64,000 nucleotides of DNA, taken from Toxonevra muliebris. Lineage: Eukaryota; Arthropoda; Insecta; Diptera; Pallopteridae. Under the pieces are notes generated by a model. It was not told where the DNA came from and ran no database searches. It was given only the letters and a program-made list of their open reading frames with translations. Both the position numbers and the translations under genes were made by a program. This document shows, piece after piece, positions 22,263 to 35,191 of the stretch; positions within the stretch are counted from its first letter, which is position 1, and each line of letters begins with the position of its first letter. Location: positions 100,501,340 through 100,565,339 of the forward strand of contig OY829326.1 in the NCBI GenBank assembly GCA_963691655.1, in the 5' to 3' direction.

Positions 22263-24726
22263 GCTGTTGAACCATGACTGTAGCAGTACTACTAGTATTA
22301 ATATTAACTAACAAAAGTAAAGAAAAATTCACAATGATAAAAAATAACTACATTGAATATAACAAAAAATTCAATGAAATCACAAAATAAATACATATAA
22401 CAAGCGCGAAGAGAAATAAAATATCATAATAAAAAGGAGGCATCAATTTATGTTGGCGCAAAGCAGCAACCAACAATTGTTGATATTTGGCCATGTGTCA
22501 GTCGATGATTGTAGCAAAAGCATTTCATGATAAGAAGCTACATAATTTTACGCTTTATATAACGCAAAAACAGAGACAAATCCAACAAGGTCCTTTACAA
22601 TGCCAATACATGTTTTTGGGTGGAATATAAACAATCACGCACCATTATTGGAGACATACTGTCTAATGTGAGAACATGGAGGAACATGGCAACAACCTAC
22701 TCCACCACCTATGCCCAACCAACAGACAGCAATTTTAAGAAGCAAACAAAGCTTTATTCTTAGTTACTCAATGCAAACACGAAAGCTTTCTATTCGTTCA
22801 ACCAGTTGTTCTTTTATTTTTACTTCAACAGCAAAAAAACATTCAGCTCAGCTGTGCCACTCGTTACCCCAAAGTAACAGTCAGTTTACTGATAACAGCG
22901 CGCGGCAACAGGTCGTCATAATTTTGAACGCACGCGAAAATTACGGTAGAAATATATATATCTATGTAGTTCCAACTACGATTGCAAGGATGACCAAGGA
23001 CTAAACAAATATACGCTGTTAGAAATTGAGCGCTAAAAATAAAAAAGCGAAAAAGCGAAGAAGACAAATATTTACATACTGATGGAATTGTGTCATGTGC
23101 GTTTGTGTAAAGATAAATAGATAGACATGTAGATAGATAGATAGATAGTCATTGAGAGAATAACTGCCATTGTATTAATTGATTTGTGTAACATGCAAAC
23201 AAATTATTATACGAGTGTATACATGAGTATAACAAACATTACTTGGTTTTCTGATTGATATGTGAATGTGATAAACACGTAGAACTCATTCTTTTTTCTC
23301 TAAGTTATAATTAAAAAAGTTTTATTGCAACAAATGAGCATAAGCAAAAAGGTTGAAAGCAACTAAACTAAAAGTGTAATGAACACATGTGTACGTACGC
23401 ATTAAAACGGAAGTGACATAATTAACCGAAGGATACGTGCACACATACATATAAGCAAACAAGCACAAATACATACCTAATAAGCACGCATTAATAAGCA
23501 CAAAGCGTAAAGCAGAAGGGTAACAACATTTATGAAAAGTTTATTAAAAATTTCTGCTATTTACATTTCAAAATTCAACGGCATTGAAATTGCGAACAAT
23601 ATTCGTACACACTCGTCACCAACATTGATAAAGTTAAAATATGTATATGATGATAAAACCTATTTTTAAAACGGTGCTAATAAATACTTTTGTTTAAATT
23701 AAGTGGATACATATTACAAAAAAGTTAGGTAAGTTCCAAAAAAAAAAAAAAAAGAAAGCAGCTTCACAGTAATTGATACACTTGAGTTGATTTATGATAT
23801 TTTATATCGCTCGTACCAAAACATTTGTTATTATTTATAAACATATTAAATTATATTAATCAACAAATAAACACATCACTTACTTAGCTGGCGCTACTTG
23901 GTCTTGGCCGAAAACAAAAAAGCTTTTCCATTTGTTTATACAATAAGTGCCCAAGTTCATAAGGCCAAATGCTGTCAGGTTCCCCGTGCACCTGGTCTTT
24001 CCAACAAAGGTTAGGTGGTTTTTTTACGAGTTCCACTTCCGAGTTTCGAATTAAAATAATGCCAAATAAAAGTGGACATATGAAGAAGCGTGCAGAATAA
24101 TGATCAGAGTCACAACTTTTTCAAAATAAGTAAATTATTCAATATTGTATTGTAGTTCTATGCAAGGTTATAAGCTCGAAAAAAGTTCATGCTTTTGTTG
24201 TAGACAAGAATAAAAGAAATCGTGGGTTAAGAATTTTAAGACCATTCAATTTCATGAGAACTTAAAAAATCCTATCTAAGTGCAAAGAAACCCGATCAGA
24301 GTCCAAGTAAACTAGGTATTTGTTCAAGGTCGTAATGAAAAACGCTATGTGGTTTTGGGATGGTTTTATTCAGATCGTAAACATGGAGTTAGATTTATTC
24401 AAAGCTCTTTTCATGATATCTTTTATTCTCATCTTTCATATCGTTCCAAGACCAGCAGAATCTCATCCTATTCTAGTTTCATTCATCATTTCAATTCACT
24501 TGAACACTTAATCTTTATTTTTATAGTCACCAAAGCGCACATTCCTCTTACCATTTTTCTTTTTCTTTTTCTACCTTCTTCATTATCGAAAGAAGTAAAC
24601 TAACCAAAATTATTGAGAAAAATCCGAAATCAATTTTAAAGCTCAACACTACACTGAAGTTATCGATAATTTGGATTAACTTGAGTCACCTAAAACTAAA
24701 GTGTTAACCATATCAGAGCTCTAGAG
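22263..24726. other. Intergenic DNA, no gene seen
   Basis: AT-rich. Holds a GATA tetranucleotide run near 23125-23148, a poly-A run near 23738-23755 and scattered CATACATA microsatellites. ORFs at 22711-23004 and 24320-24603 are featureless. Confidence 0.4.
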
Positions 24727-25290
24727 CAGCGGTTCCCAACACTTTTTTTTTGGCTCGTGAACCCTTTTTCATCCAACTTTCGTGTCGCGATCCCCAAGTT
24801 TCAAAATAATAAAAATTTGATAAAAACGAAAACATTTTTTAAACTGAAATAAGTTTTAAAAATGTAATTTAGATCTCTTTAATTCACATAAATAAGTAGG
24901 TATACAATTTTTTTAAATTAAAATTATTTATTTTATTTGTATAAAATGTAATCTATTAAATTGGGGGACAAAGTTTTTTAAAGTCTGGGATAATAAATGA
25001 GAGGTATCCTCTCAATTCTGGGCTACAAATAAATTATTGCGATATTTGTTTTTTATAAAAGTATACGACGAAAATGTTTTCTCGATAAGCTCAGTGCTCG
25101 TAAATGGAAGAAGCAGAATAAGCGTTTTTTCAGCTAGCTTTTCAAAAGTATCACGATCACTTTACATTTCAGCTAATTTGTAGGTTTAGGTAATTTAAAA
25201 AAAATACGTGTGCCGAAATTTCAAGCAATATCTGCATTTTTCTAAAGAAAAAATTTAAAAATTCAGTGCAAGGTTGTGGGGTCGGCAACA
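24727..25290 (-). mobile_element. Charlie/Buster-type hAT remnant
   Basis: One end reads CAGCGGTTCCCAAC followed by TCGTGAACCC and GTCGCGATCCCC, typical of Charlie-like hAT termini. Minus-strand fragments at about 25170-24950 (FSSYTFIKNKYRN, then ELRGYLSFIIPDFKKLCPPI and a stop, in another frame) match the C-terminal end of ZBED/FAM200-type hAT transposases. Heavily truncated. Confidence 0.65.
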
Positions 25291-25299
25291 CTTCCCTGG

Positions 25300-26649
25300 G
25301 ATTACATTAAGGGTACCCCCCCTCCCCCATTCTCGGGGTCAAAAAATTGTTTTTTTTTTATTGTCTTGTACGAAACCAAGAAAACCAAGCCTATGAAGAG
25401 TCTGAAGGGATTTTGTATGGACCAGGCATAGCTGATTGAAGGTGAGTTGGTTTTATACACGAAACATTGCTTCACAAAACTTTAAACGCATTTTTCTCGA
25501 AACAGTGTTTTTACGATTGGCGGACTTTGTAACTCAAAAACTATTCAACCAATCGCTTTTGCAATTGCAATGTTGTTTAATACATCAATAGCTATAACTT
25601 AGACTATTATCAAGAAGATTGATAAAGATTTTCTATAATTTTCAGCTCAGTTTTTAATCAAAAAGCATTGAATTTTCGAAAAAATACATTCAAAGGTCCG
25701 CCATTTTGTGAATTTTTGTCCGAAATGAATAATAATAGTCTATGTTATAGAAAAACATATACTTTATCTAATTCTGTTTGTTTTTTTGATTTCAGACATT
25801 CCAGTGATTTGCAATCGTTCCCGCCATCAAAAAAACGGGCTTTTTTATTGACGACGAAAATGTTGCTAAAATGTTTGTAAACAACAATGTAAGAATTTTT
25901 TCTTGTTTTTAAAGTTTCGAAATACATATGCGCAGATATCCAAACCTCAAAAATTGATTTTTGATTATTTACCAGCCCATTGAATATCGCAGAAATTCTA
26001 AATCGAGAATGATCTAATTTTTAAATCAGAACAGTGATCTAATTTTTGGTTTGGATTCCAGTCTAGTTATTGGACTGATAATTATTCTATAATTCAGCAA
26101 AATTAGTACTTCTTATACCCAAATCTTAGATTCGCCACTGTAAATATACATAATCCACTTGCGAACAGAACACATTTTTCACAGTTTTTAATTGATATTT
26201 ATTTTAAAATATAAATTGTTTGTGACTTCCATGAAGGTCGGTTTGCCACCAATTCGAGTAAAAGAAATTATTTAATTAAATTTATTCATTGATTTTGATT
26301 CTCATATAAATCTCGCTACTTTTTTAAGCTTAATTTTTGTTTACATTTTTTTTGTACTTGCATTAAATTTCTTGCCATCATTAAAATGCAAATTCCCTTA
26401 AAAATCTTCTACAATTGCGTATGAATATATTATACACTTACATTCGTATATACAAATGTACATATGTATTGTACATGCATACCAAAGAGCTACAGATAAG
26501 TGTTATCACTTTTACCACGATTCTTTTATACTTGCATAACTTTTTTTGGTGGTAATTTATTTTATTTGAAATGTCAAAATGTATGTGTATGTGTGTGCAT
26601 GTCTTAGGCTTATGTAAATTTCTTGGTATGTGATATTGCCCAGCTAGCA
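25300..26649. other. Intergenic DNA, no gene seen
   Basis: Begins with a C-rich tract (25314-25330). The remainder is AT-rich and without recognisable coding sequence. Confidence 0.35.
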
Positions 26650-26653
26650 TTAA

Positions 26654-26940
26654 GGGGGGATTCTCATTAAACAGCTTGTAAATATTGATTTTGTTATGAT
26701 TTTGGTACTTTATATTTTCAAAAAACCCTGTGCAAAATTTCACGACGAAATTCCTAAAATTGACAAAGTTAAAGGTAATTAACGAACGCCTCTCCTAGCC
26801 AGGTGTATTAATTTTGGGTAAAAGTGTCTTTCTCGAAACACTTTTTTCCCAGATGGCTGACATGATTGCTGTGAAATTCGGCACAAATATATTTAATCCT
26901 AATTGCTTTAAATGAAATTTTTAAGCTCGTTTAATGAGAA
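26654..26940. mobile_element. Possible TTAA-type MITE (degraded)
   Basis: The left end TTAA-GGGGGGATTCTCATTAAAC is matched by the inverted AGCTCGTTTAATGAGAA at 26924-26940. The right terminus itself has decayed. Low confidence on boundaries. Confidence 0.35.
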
Positions 26941-27575
26941 AAAAATTATTGGACGAACGCGATCAATGTGCGATTCTTCATAATCATTTCAACTAAATTG
27001 GAATTTAATTCCAAGAAAGTAATTAATTACACTTATATATTTAATTCCTTTCTATTCAATTACATTTTTAATTCCTTTAAGGAATTGATATATTTTTAAT
27101 TGCAAAATACAATTCCTTGTAATGGAATCGAAAGTTTTTTCAATTCAATTTGAAATTACACAAAAATAGACTTTTCCAGTCGTTTTATAATTTCTCAATT
27201 CCATTTCCTAGGAATTTGAAATTACTCAAAAATAGACTTTTCCAGTTGTTTTATAATGACTTGGGTAAGTATGAGTCCCGAAAAACAGCCTTTTTGGATC
27301 TTTTTTGAGGTTAGGGCCAACACGTAACATTTCCCGTGAAAAATAATATTAGATTCATATTTAACGAAAAAAACATACGAAAAAGGATTTATCTGTTCAT
27401 TTATGATGACTTGGGTAAACGTATGCTTGATAAAACTATTCTCTCAAGGTGAGGTCGTAGACTTGCAGCGGCTATATTGGTCCGCCATTATGTCAAATCA
27501 AAAAAGGCCTTGTGGCATTTGAAACTAGAAATAATAAGCTTTCATTTGAGCCCAAATATGCCCTAAAATACCTTA

Positions 27576-28236
27576 TACTATGTTTCCACTGATCCGAAAT
27601 TGCGTGTTTTCGATGATTTTCGTGGTTTCGGCCGAAACTGCGCTGAAATGCTCAATTTCGACGTATAAAAGTATGTCAAACGAAACCACGGAAATGAGGT
27701 GGTTTCAACGAAACCGCAGTGGAAACCACGCAAAAATCGAATGCAACCCTGGATGTGTTCACTGAAATGAATATTAAAATGAATGCGCTCTATTCTGACA
27801 TTTATGTTTTGCTTTGCTTACAACATGATTAATATGGAAAAACGAAAATATAAATAAGTAATTTTTGTAGTGCGCTGGAAGAGGAGCTCATAGCCCAAGT
27901 ATGGGCAGAAAAGGTTAAGAAGCTGCTTAGGGTGGAAAAAACGGTCATACATATGAACAAATGGAGGAGGAGCTGCATAGTGACTGCGGTTAAAGTGAAA
28001 CAAGATACAAAAGAATTGGTGCTTTCTTCTCTACACTTTTATTTTGTTTATCATTTTGATTCTTTTCGTATTCAAATTTATTCAATATTAGCAAATATTA
28101 GCCGCCGGCATTTTATAACAAGAAATAAACAAACATAAACTGTCAAACGGAACCAGCTTCACAATGTGAACGATTGCAGTTTCGTTCGAAACCATTTGCC
28201 GAAACCACGCAATTTCGGCTCAATGGGAACATGGTA
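27576..28236. mobile_element. 661-bp MITE with TTA target duplication
   Basis: Inverted ends of about 37 bp (TACTATGTTTCCACTGATCC at left, complement of TACCATGTTCCCATTGAGCC at right, both continuing CGAAATTGCGTG). TTA flanks both sides (27573-27575, 28237-28239). Subterminal GGTTTCG/CGAAACC repeats. No transposase. PIF/Harbinger-like by target size. Confidence 0.75.
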
Positions 28237-28330
28237 TTAACCAATTTTGGACAGGAAGGGGGGGGAGGGGGCGGGGGGTCTCCCGTTGTCAGAGAATGTC
28301 CCATATATATCTGTAAACAAATAATATCTA

Positions 28331-29283
28331 CGTTTTATTCGCCAGATAGTTATCATGTGCGAATAAAACGACCAAATTGTTAAGTCTCTTCTTCGTTATA
28401 TTAACTGCGTTTTATTCGCCAGCTAGTTTAACATGTGCGAATAAAACGACCAAGTTGTTAAGTCTCTTCTTCATTATATCGTTATTCACTGCTCAGCAGC
28501 TAGAGGAGAAACATTTTAATGAATCCCAGTCCTTGCGGTTAATCGTGGGCATTGTTTTTAGTTTTTACTCTTTATAAGAATTTTAAACGATGATTTTAAC
28601 TTCTTTTCGCCAGCAAACATTTCGAATCTTTTCCTTTTTTGTTTTTTGGTCAAACTGTTATGCTTCTTCTTTCACTTATGGCAGTTCACAATAGAATTTG
28701 ATGTTAGCTGCGTTTTATTCGCCACTTGCATAAAATTATTTATAACTACTGCGATAGTTGTATGGGATAACAATAACAACAAAGCGGCAGAGATATCACG
28801 TATTATTATAGCTGTTATGTATACTTAACAAGTTGTTTAACTACATCGAATTCTATTGTGAACTCCTAATAGCGAAACGAGAAACATGACAGTTTGGCAA
28901 AAAACAGAAAAGGAAAATATTTAAAATATCTGGCTTTATATATAATATAATAAGTTAAAATCATCGTTAAATATTCTTATAAAGAGTAAAAACTAAAAAC
29001 AATGCCTGCGATTGACCACAATAACTGAGATCCATTAAAATGTTTAGCTCTAGCTGCTGAGCAGTTTCATTGTGAATAACATTATAACGAAAAAGAGACT
29101 TAACAACTTGGTCGTTTTATTCGCACATATTAAACTGACTGGCGAATAAAACACAGCTGTTATTAAACAACCTATTAACATAACAGCTATAATTACACAT
29201 GTTATCTCTGCGGTTGTTGTTTTGCCATACAATTATCGCTGCTAGTTATACATAACTAGAAACAAGTGGCGAATTAAACGCAG
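28331..29283. mobile_element. Foldback-type element with nested inverted arms
   Basis: Blocks occur in the order B-B-C-D-A-D'-C'-B'-A'. B is a 72-bp block (CGTTTTATTCGCCAG...AAGTCTCTTCTTC), tandem at 28331 and 28408 and inverted at about 29075-29154. A (GCTGCGTTTTATTCGCCACT) lies at 28706-28832 and inverted at 29155-29283. C and D (28480-28700) are inverted at about 28845-29075. GTTTTATTCGCCA or its complement recurs throughout. No coding sequence. The architecture recalls Drosophila FB/Galileo-type foldback elements, but I do not recognise the sequence. Confidence 0.7.
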
Positions 29284-29445
29284 CTAAGAATATTGAAAAA
29301 AAAAATTTAAGAGTTTTTCACATAACATAGTATAACAAACTAATCTTCCTGACGTATGTTTTACTGCTAAGCCCTTAACTCTTCGCCGAGAGGATACAAT
29401 TTCTTACGAAGGATGGAACGTCCGCGATCGAACAGCGGCATTCTT

Positions 29446-29640
29446 CTTTTTCTTTTATGGCACCACAGTCTATGGAGGGCCTAGACTGAATCTTTCGAAT
29501 CCGTTAATATTGTATTAGTTATATTTGTACACGAATGGAAAAGACCTACCGTTTTATGACCTATCCGAACGATGAAGTTAAATCCTTTTTTTAGACAGCT
29601 TTTGCTCTTGGAGACTTGCCATTATGCCATGTAGAAAAAT
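29446..29640 (-). mobile_element. SINE family B copy
   Basis: Reverse orientation: TTTTATGGCACCACAGTCTATGG, GGGCCTAGACTGAA and the CGAATGGAAAAGACCTACC and CCGAACGATGAA blocks match the copy at 12559. The tRNA head is degraded. Confidence 0.65.
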
Positions 29641-31011
29641 TTATGTTTAAATGAAAGTTCTTGGCAATGTAATGAAAACTGAATTGTTAAAGGTGGTAAG
29701 GGAAACGCTAAAATGTTGTTTCATTTACAGCCAACATATGTGTATGACATACCGATGGCACACATTCATATATTATTTTATGTGAGGGTACAGCAGCTGT
29801 TACTAAGGATTAAATAGGGTTTCTAGGCGAATCGCGAAAATATCTTCCAGGATCGAAAATGATAGCTGGGTGGTTGACGGAATACTTTTAAATGGATTTC
29901 TTTGATAAATATTTAAATGTTTATGGTTGAGTGTCTTTCTTTTATGTACGTACATATGTACTCACATTTTGTACATGTTCAAATATATACTCACTAACAA
30001 TAATAAATTCATTGTTAATATGAAGTTAAAAGTCACGTTAGTGCGCAAATCATTTCACCTGTGAAAATTGCGTATGATTTTTTACGGAATTTATACTTTA
30101 AAAATGTGTACTTGTTTAAAATAAAATGCTATAGGCAGTGATTTCAGCTAAAAATTTAAAAGCTTAAATTTTTTCGAGAAATTCAATAATAGATACAATT
30201 TTTCTTACTCTTGGATTATGATTGTTGATATTATAAATATATAGAAACTTTATGTCTGAATTGCGTTTGATTTTTAAAAAGAAAATATTAAAAAAATGTA
30301 TTCCATTTTTATTACTATTTTCAAATAGCGAAGAATACGAAAATGATATTCAACAAATGTTTCAAAGATTTGAGCTCCAAATATAAATAATTTTGAATTA
30401 AAAAAAGTTTTTGAGGTGTTTTTGATGTCAACCTGCTTAGAAAATATCTCATATGTATATTTCAATATGCCACAGTTTGATTAGCCAAAATCGCATAGAA
30501 ACCAATCTAAATTTGATTTAATAGATACTAATTTATTTAACCTCTTAAATTATAACAGCTTCTAACCACAATAGTACAAGATATAATACAAAATTTCCTT
30601 TTATTTAGTTCATCTTCTTACCAAAAATTATTTCGGGCAATCTTTTATGATTGAAAGCAAAAGGAAAAGCACCGACGTAAATGATTGATGTTCTGGTAAT
30701 GCACAAAGGAATGGGTAATAATAAATTTTAAACTTTACAATCTGCAAAAATTTATATCAGCTTAAAAACATGTAAACACATACATATATATACACCCGCA
30801 CTCCCACAGAATATATACAATGAAAAAAAGAATGCAAACATCAATCAAAATATAATAAAACGCCCCACTACTACCGATTTCAGCAAAAAAAAATAAGCAC
30901 TCATGATAATAAATTCTAATGCATGTAAAAAAAAAATTCTGTTAAAGATTTAAAATTTATTGAAAATTATTAAGAATTATGAAAATGCATGTGTACGTGT
31001 ATGTATGTACA
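29641..31011. other. Intergenic DNA, no gene seen
   Basis: AT-rich with CATATATATACA microsatellites near 30775-30800. Short ORFs only. Confidence 0.35.
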
Positions 31012-31015
31012 TTAA

Positions 31016-31436
31016 GGTGGGCGTAAAAAAAAGTTCACGTTTTTGACCCCGCGACTGATGCATTGCGTCATTGTGTGTCTAGCGCTATAAACCTTTTTTC
31101 GATTGTGTACACTCAAATTTTAAGTTTTTCGGCAAAAGTTAGTTTCTCTAGGGACAACTTTTTGTTGATGTTTTTATATTAGTCTCTGTTTTTACACTAG
31201 ATCTCATTAAGTACTTTCCACAAGCCTTTATTTGACAAAATCGGTTAGAAAATGATTAATTTACGAGCGATTGTAGTAAAGGCCTGAGTAAATTTCACCC
31301 CAGAAATCACAATTTTTGTAGCATTTATAGCTCACGAGAATAATTCGGTTTATGGCGTCAGACTAAGGATGAGCCAATGTATCAAATCGAGGGGGCAAAA
31401 CATGATCTTTTTTCCGTCCATACATCTCCGCCCAGC
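31016..31436. mobile_element. Putative 421-bp MITE flanked by TTAA
   Basis: GGTGGGCG at the left and the inverted CGCCCAGC at the right lie directly inside TTAA on each side (31012-31015, 31437-31440), within a palindromic TGTACATTAA context. Short inverted ends with TTAA suggest a piggyBac-class non-autonomous element. The short ends keep confidence moderate. Confidence 0.5.
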
Positions 31437-31902
31437 TTAATGTACATGCCAACCGAAAATTGCAAAGCAACCATGCGAACAACAAATGAAGTTTTCAATC
31501 CAATAATTAAAACGAGTATTGTTTAATGAGACGCTACGCTAAGTAGTGAATAAGCGTGAGCGAGCGGAAGTGCTTATCTAACGCAATCAATTGTTGCACT
31601 TGTTTAGCGCTAAAAGTATTGCATTAAACAAGCTTTGCTGTCCTAGGATAGAGCACTTAAGTACATGTTCAGCGCTATTTCTAGTGCCTCAATTTACCGT
31701 TGGGTGTGCACAAAATATACATGCACACATACACCCACACAGCGCAAATAATTACATTTAAAAAAACCAATACGCATAACATGGAATTTAATACAGAAGG
31801 TGAGGAATTCTCAAAGATACCAGTAGTTCGTACTGTTGGCATGCACGACTCGCAGACTGACAGGATCTGCTCAGTTGTGCTCCTAAACCTTTTATTGTTT
31901 TG

Positions 31903-32118
31903 TTTTATGGCACAATAGACAATAAATGGTCTAGACCGAGTTTTACACATCAATTTATATTGTGTGAGATATATTTGCACTCAAATGGAAAATACCTATA
32001 GTTTTATGCCGAATCCGAACGCCGAATGAAAAACCTTTTTAGAGCAATTTTTACTCTTCGAGGTTTACCGGGCATCTGCGTAGCAGTCCAGTACACTAAC
32101 CACTAGGCTACGGTATCT
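31903..32118 (-). mobile_element. SINE family B copy with tRNA head
   Basis: Reverse copy whose head (32060-32118) reads TAGCCTAGTGGTTAGTGTAC on the minus strand. The body contains GCCGTTCGGATTCGGC-like and GGTCTAGACC blocks. Confidence 0.75.
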
Positions 32119-32879
32119 AAACCTTACTAAACACTTAAGCTCCTCCCCGTGCTCGTCAACCACTATTACCGAGGTATTGGGGTTGGCCAGCTTTTAGACC
32201 ATATACATCCTCAGATCATTTTGTACTTTCGTTATAAATTTAATTTAGTACAGTCTTCTTCTAGCTAGATCGCATTTTTATTCGAGAAAAGAAGAGTACA
32301 TTAATATTAATCTCTTCGAGTACCCAATTATCCTCAATGGCAACGTCATATTTGTATGCCAATAACGCTGGCTTGTCTCCTCCTGACTGTTAGAGATAAG
32401 ACAGAGAGGGAATCGTAATTGTTTATCCATGTTTCAATCTTTGAAATATGAAAGTGTGTATACCCACTAACCTTTTGATGAATTCTTCCATATTTTCTAC
32501 GATATTGCTAATACTCTCTGGAATGTCAGACACGAGTCTGTGTTCTTTCTATAACTGACTCGTTTCACTTCGTTCGCAAGTATATTGATCGGCATCATGC
32601 CAGATAAGACGAACGCTGCATCATCCTGCAATTGTATGAAAGCCACTTACTGTTTTCAGAACAGTCATTCAACAATTTCATTCGCTACACTTTTGTTGCT
32701 AAAGTTCTAGCCAAGTGTAAAGCAAGACCGGGCTTACTACTCTAGATAGTAAGGCTCTTTGGCAATTCTTTGGCCCAGCTACATTTGGGAGCACTACAGA
32801 CAATGATGCCAAATTACCGCAATAGTGTTTTTTTTTTTTTGATACTAGGAAAGGAAAGTTTCCAAGTTATTCCAGTATA

Positions 32880-34160
32880 TGAGGTCTCTACAAACCATTT
32901 AGTCTAATGAGAAAATTTCAACAGAATATTGAGATTGATTGAGTGTTCGAGAGTTTCGATCTCTTCGATGTTTTGACAATTACGGCAGAAATCATTATGA
33001 GGGATACGCAGTCTCGTGGCATGCGAGCCAATCAACATGTATCCAGTATATAGTGCTGTTATTCGTGTGATTTCCACCCAAGAAAAAGATAAAAGTTGTT
33101 TAGTTTTGGAGAGCATATATTGAGGTTCTTGATGTTGCGCACGTTGTTAAGCTTCTTGATTTGAAGTCGGATTGTTGAATGAAGTACGAGAAAAATTCTC
33201 CCTTAATGAAATTTAAGGGAGATAAAACCCATTCCGACTAAGACATGTTTAGCGAAGAACCATGTTTAGCTAGAGCATCAGCATTCTTATTTCCGCTAAT
33301 GTTCCTATGCCCAGGTAATCAAATAAGTGTTAAATTAATGTATTGTCCAAATCTGATATAATTGCTTGATTACGCTACCAGGCCTACTGGTAGGACATTG
33401 ATTATATTACTGTGGCCATAGGATTTAAAGATCCAGCAGAATAACGTTTAGTGTACGTCAGTGGGGCCAGATTTAATTGCTTTGCACCGAAGATAGTTTA
33501 AAGAGATAGCTACTTTTCTTAAGTGCTGTCTACCAAACTATCCCACCATATATGAGTATAGGGAGGACGACTACCATATACACCACAAGGCACCATTTTC
33601 ATATGTAACTCCCACTTCTTATTGAAAGTTTTTTTTTATAAACATAAAAAGCGAACAAGTATTTCTCACTATTTCAATATTTCTTTTCCAACTTAACTTG
33701 TGGTTTAAAATTATTTTTAGAAATTTGGCGCTAGGTGCTTGAATAGTTGACACATTTTTTTTACATAACCCAGATGTGTTTTAAAGTTTTGCCTATTTTT
33801 TATCATAACACCAAGTTATTTGACTTTTTGCTTTCTGTGGAGCTAACTCAAGACCCGCTGATTTTAACCATTATTTTATTTTTTTAATTTTTTTTCTTTG
33901 ATCCAATTTCGTGGATATGTTTTGCCACTGTAACTATCACAATGCCAAACTGAGTAGCCTGCTACTTTTACATCAGACGGGAATAGTAGTAGCCTTGGTA
34001 CTTCGCCGGACATGATATTTCATCGCAGAGGGCCCAATCCCGATCTTTGTGGAACACCTCCAGATTGCTGTTTTTAAAGTAATTATCAATAATTCTTCGT
34101 ATATATTTCGGAACATCCGTTTTGACAAGGGACCTTTTTATGCACATCCAGTATGCCAAA
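32880..34160 (-). pseudogene. Decayed RNase H-bearing LINE ORF2 (R1/LOA/I-like)
   Basis: Minus-strand fragments occur in correct ORF2 order. VPKYIRRIIDNYF (about 34110-34060) is from the RT. An LPMLIYGGIVWW-like thumb follows near 33540-33570. LPGHRNISGNKNADALAKHG (about 33320-33260) is the RNase H C-terminal motif. LIGSHATRLRIPHNDFCRNC...EEIETLEH (about 33050-32930) is the terminal cysteine/histidine motif. Stops and frameshifts occur throughout. The RNase H domain places it outside the Jockey clade proper. Confidence 0.75.
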
Positions 34161-34768
34161 TTAAAAGTGTTTTTTATTATACTTTGTTTCGTTCCGCTCT
34201 ACATTTTTTCCTTCTATGGCATTCGCTGCAATGCCTATCACAGGCAGTGCTTATGTGTAATTGTGTGGGTGTACATGTGTATGTGTGTTTATGAAGTGCG
34301 CACAAAATATTGAAATCTAATCTACGTAACCTAAAGGTAAATTAACTTGGAACTCTGTTTTTTCCATTCATTATTATAACTTTAGAAAAAAGAGCAAAAA
34401 CAGAACGCCATTTAATTTTTCTTCCCAGTGGCAAAAGATTTGGATGCTTTTAATTCGCTCCTTATATGAACTTCATATTGAGCTCTACACATAGTTCTGT
34501 GTGCTTTATATTTAGAGGTTGTTGTCAAGTGACTTTATGAGCAAAGGCGTATATTTAAAATTGAAAGAGAAAATCCCTCGACTTTGAAGAAAATGATTAA
34601 AAAAATTAACCTTCTTGGATACCTAACACTTAGTTTTCTTTTCCTTTGTTGACAAAATTAAGTCATTGTTTTCTAAATTTGTTTGATTCACCAACGATCA
34701 AATTGTATGAGCTTTTCACCGGTAAGGGGGGAAGTGGTGGAGCTATCCCCGAAACTCCCCTATGATGT

Positions 34769-34838
34769 GGTTGGTTGGTTGGAGTGACTGTCGAGAGACA
34801 CACTTAGGTCTGAACGGCCCATTGTGATACCACATAGT
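34769..34838 (-). mobile_element. tRNA-Glu-derived SINE, 3' fragment
   Basis: About 70 bp matching the 3' end of the family (TTGGAGTGACTGTCGAGAGA, CACTTAGGTCTGAACGGCCC). The rest is absent. Confidence 0.7.
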
Positions 34839-35191
34839 ATATGTAGTCCTTAAAAACATTAAAATAAGTAGTTTAAAAAAAGTGGGAAGGTAGGATATTT
34901 TCTACCCAACTAACAATTTCGCTAAAGATACGCATTAAAGAATCATTTGATTCTTTAGCTCACCTGTAGACCTTCCCATCGAAAGTTTGCATGTACAATT
35001 TTTTTATAGGAGCATTTAATAAAATAATTGTTTCTTATAATATTTTTTGGATTAAATTTAGTAGCGTTATTCCATAAACTAGGCAGCTATCCCATAATTG
35101 TACTATAATCACACTATAAAATGGCCATATAGTGTGACACGGAAGATCATACAAAAGAAGCCCTATAAAAATACGGTGAAGTTTGACGCTA

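Noticed and set aside
24719..24734. 8-bp target duplication CTCTAGAG for the Charlie-like remnant
   Set aside because: The sequence is palindromic and I found no second copy at the other side.
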